A stretch of DNA of 64,000 nt from Bacillota bacterium (GTDB lineage: Bacteria > Bacillota > Clostridia > Lachnospirales > Lachnospiraceae): NCBI GenBank assembly GCA_023442465.1, contig JAEZZQ010000015.1:558001-622000 (forward strand). The letters are read 5' to 3'. Numbering within the stretch: the stretch's first letter is position 1; each line of letters begins with the position of its first letter. The notes under the pieces were generated by a model. That model saw nothing but the letters and a program-made list of their open reading frames with translations. It was not told the origin of the DNA and ran no database searches. This document shows positions 60,235-64,000 of the stretch, in pieces. The position numbers and the translations under genes are program-made.

Positions 60235-60462
60235 TCGCTTTTTAAGACAAGCCAGACCAATATCAGTCAGCATGTTGACTTGTCACACATATTTGTGCAA
60301 ACTACTCCCTCACGGGTTTCTTTAATTTACAAAAAGGATATCATAAGATACTTCTATCGTCAATACAAATGCAGAAAGAAGAAACTCAGCTCTACCCATC
60401 TTTACCTCAAAAACACACCCTCAATATATTCTTACGGACGCACATCGAGAGCCGGAAATAAA

Positions 60463-60963
60463 TCAAATTCTCAATGATTCCAGCAACTTCTTCATTACCA
60501 TTATCTCCCTTTTAATCCATGGAATATTTTCATGATTTTCTACAGACTCATTATTTGCAATGGCTTCCTCAAGCGTCATCCAGCTTACTTTATAATCGTA
60601 TTCTGCCTCATAATCATCCAGTTTTCTCTCTCCTGCCGTTTCTTCAACGTCACAGAAAAAATAATAAGAATCCATTTCCATCAAATCATCAATAGCACCT
60701 TTTCGCTTTTCATGAACAAGTATTCCTTCAGAGATAGACTCTTTCTTTACAGAATAACCGGTTTCCTCCTGTACCTCCCGTAACAGAGTCTGTTCTAAAG
60801 ATTCTCCCTTTTCCATTCCGCCTCCGGGAAACTTATGATCTCCATACTTACTATGTATAAGCAGATAGCTTCCATCTTTTTGAATAACTCCTCTTACCGC
60901 AGTTCTCTTAAATACGCTACCGCCTTCTAAATAATTATGTAAGTCTATAGTCAATTCTTTCAT
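60463..60963 (-). CDS. Nudix hydrolase
   Basis: 166 residues. The Nudix box GGGMEKGESLEQTLLREVQEETGY (about residues 47-70) has all metal-binding residues of GX5EX7REUXEEXGU. It hydrolyses a nucleoside diphosphate derivative; the substrate is not evident. The start ATG at 60963 overlaps the stop of the relic at 60960-61139 (ATGA), so its translation may once have been coupled to that gene. Confidence 0.95.
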   Translation of the reverse strand: MKELTIDLHNYLEGGSVFKRTAVRGVIQKDGSYLLIHSKYGDHKFPGGGMEKGESLEQTLLREVQEETGYSVKKESISEGILVHEKRKGAIDDLMEMDSYYFFCDVEETAGERKLDDYEAEYDYKVSWMTLEEAIANNESVENHENIPWIKREIMVMKKLLESLRI

Positions 60964-61139
60964 TGCACTATCCTTTCATCCAAAATAATGTGTTCTAAAC
61001 CCTCTGTTAATTTCAATAATTTATCTTTAGAAAATAGCGGAAGTTCTTTCTTTTATCCCAGTTCTGTAATTGGAATCCAATATAGGTATTCTGGCACTCC
61101 ACCTGATACGGTTCCATTAGAACTGTTGCTTTCTACGCC
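60960..61139 (-). pseudogene. C-terminal remnant of a second Nudix-type gene
   Basis: The frame ending at TGA 60962-60960 reads SGGVPEYLYWIPITELG, then an in-frame TAA, then KKELPLFSKDKLLKLTEGLEHIILDERIVQ. This looks like the C-terminal part of a Nudix protein (WIPITEL...LELPLF). The N-terminal two thirds, including the Nudix box, are absent, because the membrane protein gene begins directly upstream. It is broken by one stop and by truncation. Confidence 0.6.
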
Positions 61140-61140
61140 T

Positions 61141-61791
61141 TTATTTCCTTTTAATTTCATTTATATAATATCCAGATATTAGAAACATACCAATTATTGT
61201 TCCTCCAATCCAGCTGACGGCACCTAACATAAAAAACATCGTAATTGAAAATATTGCGCCGAATATAAAGAATGCTATACACCCAATACTGGCTATAAAG
61301 AGAACTAATCGGATTCCTTTCTTAAATAATAGTCCTACGAAAAATAAAGATATGCACATAAAAAAGTAGGAACCCATTAATGCAAAAAATATAGAGTTCG
61401 GATAACCCGATACCAGTTTATCCAGGCCATTTAGAGAATTATTCATAACACTTGGTATTACGGTAATGAGCTGAATCATATAATTTGCCATTGAAATGCT
61501 AATATAAACCAACCCAAAATTCATTGCCAGATGACTCCATATTTTTTGATTATCATATGTCAAATAATGAACGCTGGCGCCGAAGATTAAATAGGATACC
61601 GCTAATAATATCGAAGGGATAACAGTCGATAGTTGTATCGGTTTGAAATTCTCTGCATAACTTTCAATTCCGTTCCAAGCGCTAAAATCAAATGTTGTAA
61701 TCAGTGCAATTACAAAAAGAACTGTAAAAGCAGCAACCGCGATAGATGATGAAATAGCCATTTTCAGAATAATCTTCTCCGTTTTTTCCAT
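61141..61791 (-). CDS. Unknown multi-spanning membrane protein
   Basis: 216 residues with six hydrophobic helices (about 10-35, 55-75, 85-108, 130-152, 158-178, 185-208). Only the short loops carry charges, and a conserved-looking NGLDKLVSGYPNSIFFALMGSYFFMC sits between helices 3 and 4. No family was recognised. It shows no signature of transporter or enzyme. The ATG at 61791 follows AGATGGAGATATTTT. Confidence 0.8.
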   Translation of the reverse strand: MEKTEKIILKMAISSSIAVAAFTVLFVIALITTFDFSAWNGIESYAENFKPIQLSTVIPSILLAVSYLIFGASVHYLTYDNQKIWSHLAMNFGLVYISISMANYMIQLITVIPSVMNNSLNGLDKLVSGYPNSIFFALMGSYFFMCISLFFVGLLFKKGIRLVLFIASIGCIAFFIFGAIFSITMFFMLGAVSWIGGTIIGMFLISGYYINEIKRK

Positions 61792-62139
61792 AAAATATCT
61801 CCATCTTTTTTAATTTATCTATTTACTTTTTTATCCGCTTGGAAAATTATAATATTGTTACTTCTGAGATCGGATTCCCCATTACTCTTTTCTTTTAATT
61901 ACTTCTAATATTAATTTTCTCTTGATGGTGGAGGCCACTGCCAGATACGCATCAGAGCTATTTCTGTTCAAATCATCTAATTCGAGAAAAATCTCCTAAC
62001 CACCCGTTCCGTCATATCAAAAGTGAGCTTTAAATTCCCTTCTCACGTGTAACCTTTGCGGATAAATGGTGCATTCTTATCGATTACCCGACGAGAATAC
62101 ACCGCTGTGATATAGCAATAGACATTTGGAATGCTTATA
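61792..62139. other. Interval with a possible coding relic
   Basis: On the minus strand about 62000-61890 an open stretch reads LELDDLNRNSSDAYLAVASTIKRKLILEVIKRKE and ends at a stop, resembling the C terminus of a lost protein. No start or family is recognisable. The rest is non-coding. Confidence 0.3.
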
Positions 62140-63351
62140 CTACGATTTACCTATCTCAATCAGCGAACGCGCCCGAAGCAACGCAAGACCGCTGACGAAT
62201 AATACTATGCCGGACACAATCAACAGCCACTCAATTTGCACCACATCGCCCAAAGGTCCGAATACAACCATTCCAAGCGGCATTGCCAACCCACCGAACA
62301 TCATCATTACGCTGAATACACGCCCCATTTTTTCCGGCTCGATCTTGCTCTGGAGCAACGTCATGCTCGGCGTGTTGAACAACGGCATTGTAACGCCGCA
62401 GATGAACATTACACCTAAATATACCCAAAAATCCGGCACTACACCGAGCAGAAAACCGGTCAAGCCGAATAATGCACAAGCCATAACAATAGTATGTGCC
62501 TTGTTTTTGAAACCGCCCCATACAGAAATCAATATGCCGCCTATGACCGCACCGATAGAAAATACAATTTCAATCGCGGTCAGCCGCCAAACATCATCGC
62601 CGAATGTGCGGGCGGTCTGAAGTGGAGTAAGCAAAGCGGCTGGCGATGCGAAAAAGCCGAAGAATGCACTGTAAATGATAATAAGCTTCAGCCACGCTTT
62701 GGAGTTGATATACCGCAACCCCTCACGCAGTTCGTGAAAATATGCCTTTACACCACGTTTTACCTCCTCTGTGCGCAAAACGCCGGACACCTTAACAAAT
62801 ATCAAAACTATGCTTATGCCTATCGCCGCAGTCACCACATCAATGAAGAAAATGTACTCAATCGGCAGGAGCGACAGCAAGGCACCCGCCGCCATCGGTG
62901 CTGCAAACATATTCAGTGACTGGATCGAGCTTTGTATGCCGTTGAATCGTTGCAAACTCTCCGTCGGCACGATTTGCGGTATCATTGCGGAGACGGCGGG
63001 CTGCTGTATGCCTTGTCCAAACGACCGCGCAACTACAACTACGAACATAAGCCAGATATTTTTGTAGCCAGAGATGTACGCAACCGCCAAGCCAAGCGTT
63101 ATCAGCGCGATACACGCATCGGATATCACGATTAGGTATTTGCGATTGTGCCTGTCCGCCCATACGCCCGCGAACGGTGAAATCAGTGTCATTGGCAATA
63201 GCGCAGCACAGGTGAACAGCGTCATAATCACACCCGATTTAGTTTCGAGTGTGATTTGCCAAGTTATGGAGTGCTGCACGAGCATCGAGCCGAACATCGA
63301 TACGAACTGCCCGATAATATACAATGTTGCATTACGTTTCCAGTTAGTCAT
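62140..63351 (-). CDS. MFS exporter (MefA/enterobactin-exporter-like)
   Basis: 403 residues with 12 membrane helices. The loop 2-3 signature FAGVWADRHNRKYLIVISD (GxxxDRxxR type) and the C-terminal half beginning FFGFFASPAALLTPL match the DHA3-like group that includes macrolide exporters. The drug specificity is not readable. The gene is distinctly more GC-rich than its flanks, consistent with a different recent history. The start at 63351 is preceded by AGAGGTGAGGTACTGAA, and it has no neighbouring regulator. Confidence 0.93.
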   Translation of the reverse strand: MTNWKRNATLYIIGQFVSMFGSMLVQHSITWQITLETKSGVIMTLFTCAALLPMTLISPFAGVWADRHNRKYLIVISDACIALITLGLAVAYISGYKNIWLMFVVVVARSFGQGIQQPAVSAMIPQIVPTESLQRFNGIQSSIQSLNMFAAPMAAGALLSLLPIEYIFFIDVVTAAIGISIVLIFVKVSGVLRTEEVKRGVKAYFHELREGLRYINSKAWLKLIIIYSAFFGFFASPAALLTPLQTARTFGDDVWRLTAIEIVFSIGAVIGGILISVWGGFKNKAHTIVMACALFGLTGFLLGVVPDFWVYLGVMFICGVTMPLFNTPSMTLLQSKIEPEKMGRVFSVMMMFGGLAMPLGMVVFGPLGDVVQIEWLLIVSGIVLFVSGLALLRARSLIEIGKS

Positions 63352-63780
63352 TTCAGTACCTCACCTCTATTTACAATTAAGTAATCCATTTACGAGCCTT
63401 GAAACTTCTTAAATCTTTCTAAGATATTCTGCTCACTATTACTATTTGTTTGAAAAAGGGAACCTTGACTGTTCCCATCGACTTAGTTTCTGTTCACTTT
63501 TTTATGTGCAGAATCTCATTTTGATTATTCTACCATAAACTTATAAATTATGATATAAATATCCCTTAAAAAATGGGCAGAAGAAAGCCCTCAAATCTTT
63601 TGACTTGGAGGCATTATTCCACTCACTCAATCTCTTTTTGTTCTAACTAATCATCATATGGAAATAACGTTTTACGCTCTTAGATTCCCCGCTTGTTAAT
63701 ATATAAATACATCACTACTTTCTCTGGAGCGAAAACAATATTCCATTCTCCTTAAACTGTATTGTACATTTAGGATTTCA
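63352..63780. other. Gene-free interval
   Basis: AT-rich upstream region of the MFS gene. A weak hairpin with GCCCTCAA/TTGGAGGC arms (63587-63612) may end the partial GNAT gene on the right. No open frame of note. Confidence 0.45.
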
Positions 63781-64000
63781 CTACAAATTGGAATTTGCTA
63801 TTTCAAGTTTATATAAACCGGTTGCCTTATCTAAAATAAATCCATTTCTCTCAAGAAGCTTGATTGAGTCCGCATTTTCGGCAACAGGATCAGCAATAAT
63901 TTGAACAGGTTTTTCAATGGAGACGATTAACTGACACAACAGTTGAACAATCACGCTGCCTACCCCTTTTTTAAGAAATATTTCTTCTCCAATCAGATAG
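63781..64000 (-). CDS. GNAT N-acetyltransferase (C-terminal part, cut by the window)
   Basis: The frame is open from the right window edge to a TAG at 63783-63781, giving 72 residues. It reads YLIGEEIFLKKGVGSVIVQLLCQLIVS, the acetyl-CoA-binding loop of the GNAT fold (KKGVGS, QxxGxGS type), then ADPVAENADSIKLLERNGFI, the C-terminal N-x-x-S-I-x-L-L-E-R-N-G-F motif. This resembles AacA4/RimI-type acetyltransferases acting on small molecules. The N-terminal half lies outside the window. Confidence 0.85.
   Translation of the reverse strand, partial: YLIGEEIFLKKGVGSVIVQLLCQLIVSIEKPVQIIADPVAENADSIKLLERNGFILDKATGLYKLEIANSNL

Noticed and set aside
60119..60300. yybP-ykoY manganese riboswitch
   Set aside because: Context is right, but conserved core sequences of the aptamer were not recognisable by eye; only tandem hairpins are reported.

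Overview
The window looks like a chromosomal stretch of a low-to-moderate GC, anaerobic Firmicute, most likely a Lachnospiraceae/Clostridiales gut or environmental bacterium. The basis is the gene repertoire: an ABC sugar importer without its own ATPase, DUF1848, DUF6070-like and C_GCAxxG_C_C proteins, a PocR-AraC regulator beside glycerol genes, REC/DUF3369/HD-GYP signalling, an ACR3-type ars operon, and strong AGGAGG ribosome binding sites. Most genes lie on the minus strand. Both window edges cut a gene. I saw no rRNA, tRNA, CRISPR array or intact transposase. No database search was possible; family names come from motifs and remembered family sequences.

Layout. 1-7.1 kb: peptidase E-like protein, a GNAT/DJ-1 fusion, DUF1848, tandem glutathione peroxidases, a short chemoreceptor and a decayed metallophosphoesterase. 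7.1-16.7 kb: an operon for import and catabolism of a galactose/galactonate-containing sugar (binding protein, two permeases, GH35 hydrolase, dgoD, dgoK, KDPGal aldolase) with an IclR regulator behind it and a palindromic operator at its promoter. 17.4-22.5 kb: OmpR-type regulator, intramembrane-type kinase and FtsX-type ABC exporter, then two small proteins. 22.5-28.4 kb: an ABC-2 exporter, a DUF6070-like lipoprotein, an AAC(3)-type acetyltransferase, an unknown helical protein and scars of a GNAT and a FosX-like gene. 28.5-30.8 kb: panB-panC-panD with an 11-codon relic of a Rossmann-type gene in front. 31.2-33.7 kb: MarR repressor plus ABC multidrug exporter under a 34-bp palindrome. 33.8-40.3 kb: tautomerase, HD-GYP response regulator with its Cache/PAS kinase, nitroreductase, ArsR-type regulator. 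41-47 kb: two peptides with matching promoters (one a large peptidoglycan-binding DUF1906 protein), an RCC1-repeat lipoprotein, and a BlaI/truncated BlaR1 pair. 47.6-51.7 kb: unknown membrane protein, small HTH protein, EEP-family hydrolase, alpha/beta hydrolase. 51.8-56.3 kb: glycerol dehydrogenase plus dihydroxyacetone kinase, divergent from PocR-AraC. 56.5-59.1 kb: arsenic resistance. 59.2-64 kb: SRPBCC protein, internally deleted MntP, Nudix hydrolase with a relic paralogue, membrane protein, MFS exporter and a cut GNAT gene.

The most unusual signals are: (1) a 133-bp palindromic, MITE-like element present twice, 47 kb apart, in opposite orientation, at about 90% identity and with no indels; (2) many precise gene scars in which both ends survive but the middle is deleted (metallophosphoesterase, MntP, GNAT, FosX-like, the Rossmann gene before panB, Nudix); (3) an orphan promoter-to-terminator unit of about 310 nt between the MarR/ABC locus and panBCD, with a MarR-like half-site between its -35 and -10; (4) a shared promoter motif for two cell-wall-type genes 5 kb apart.
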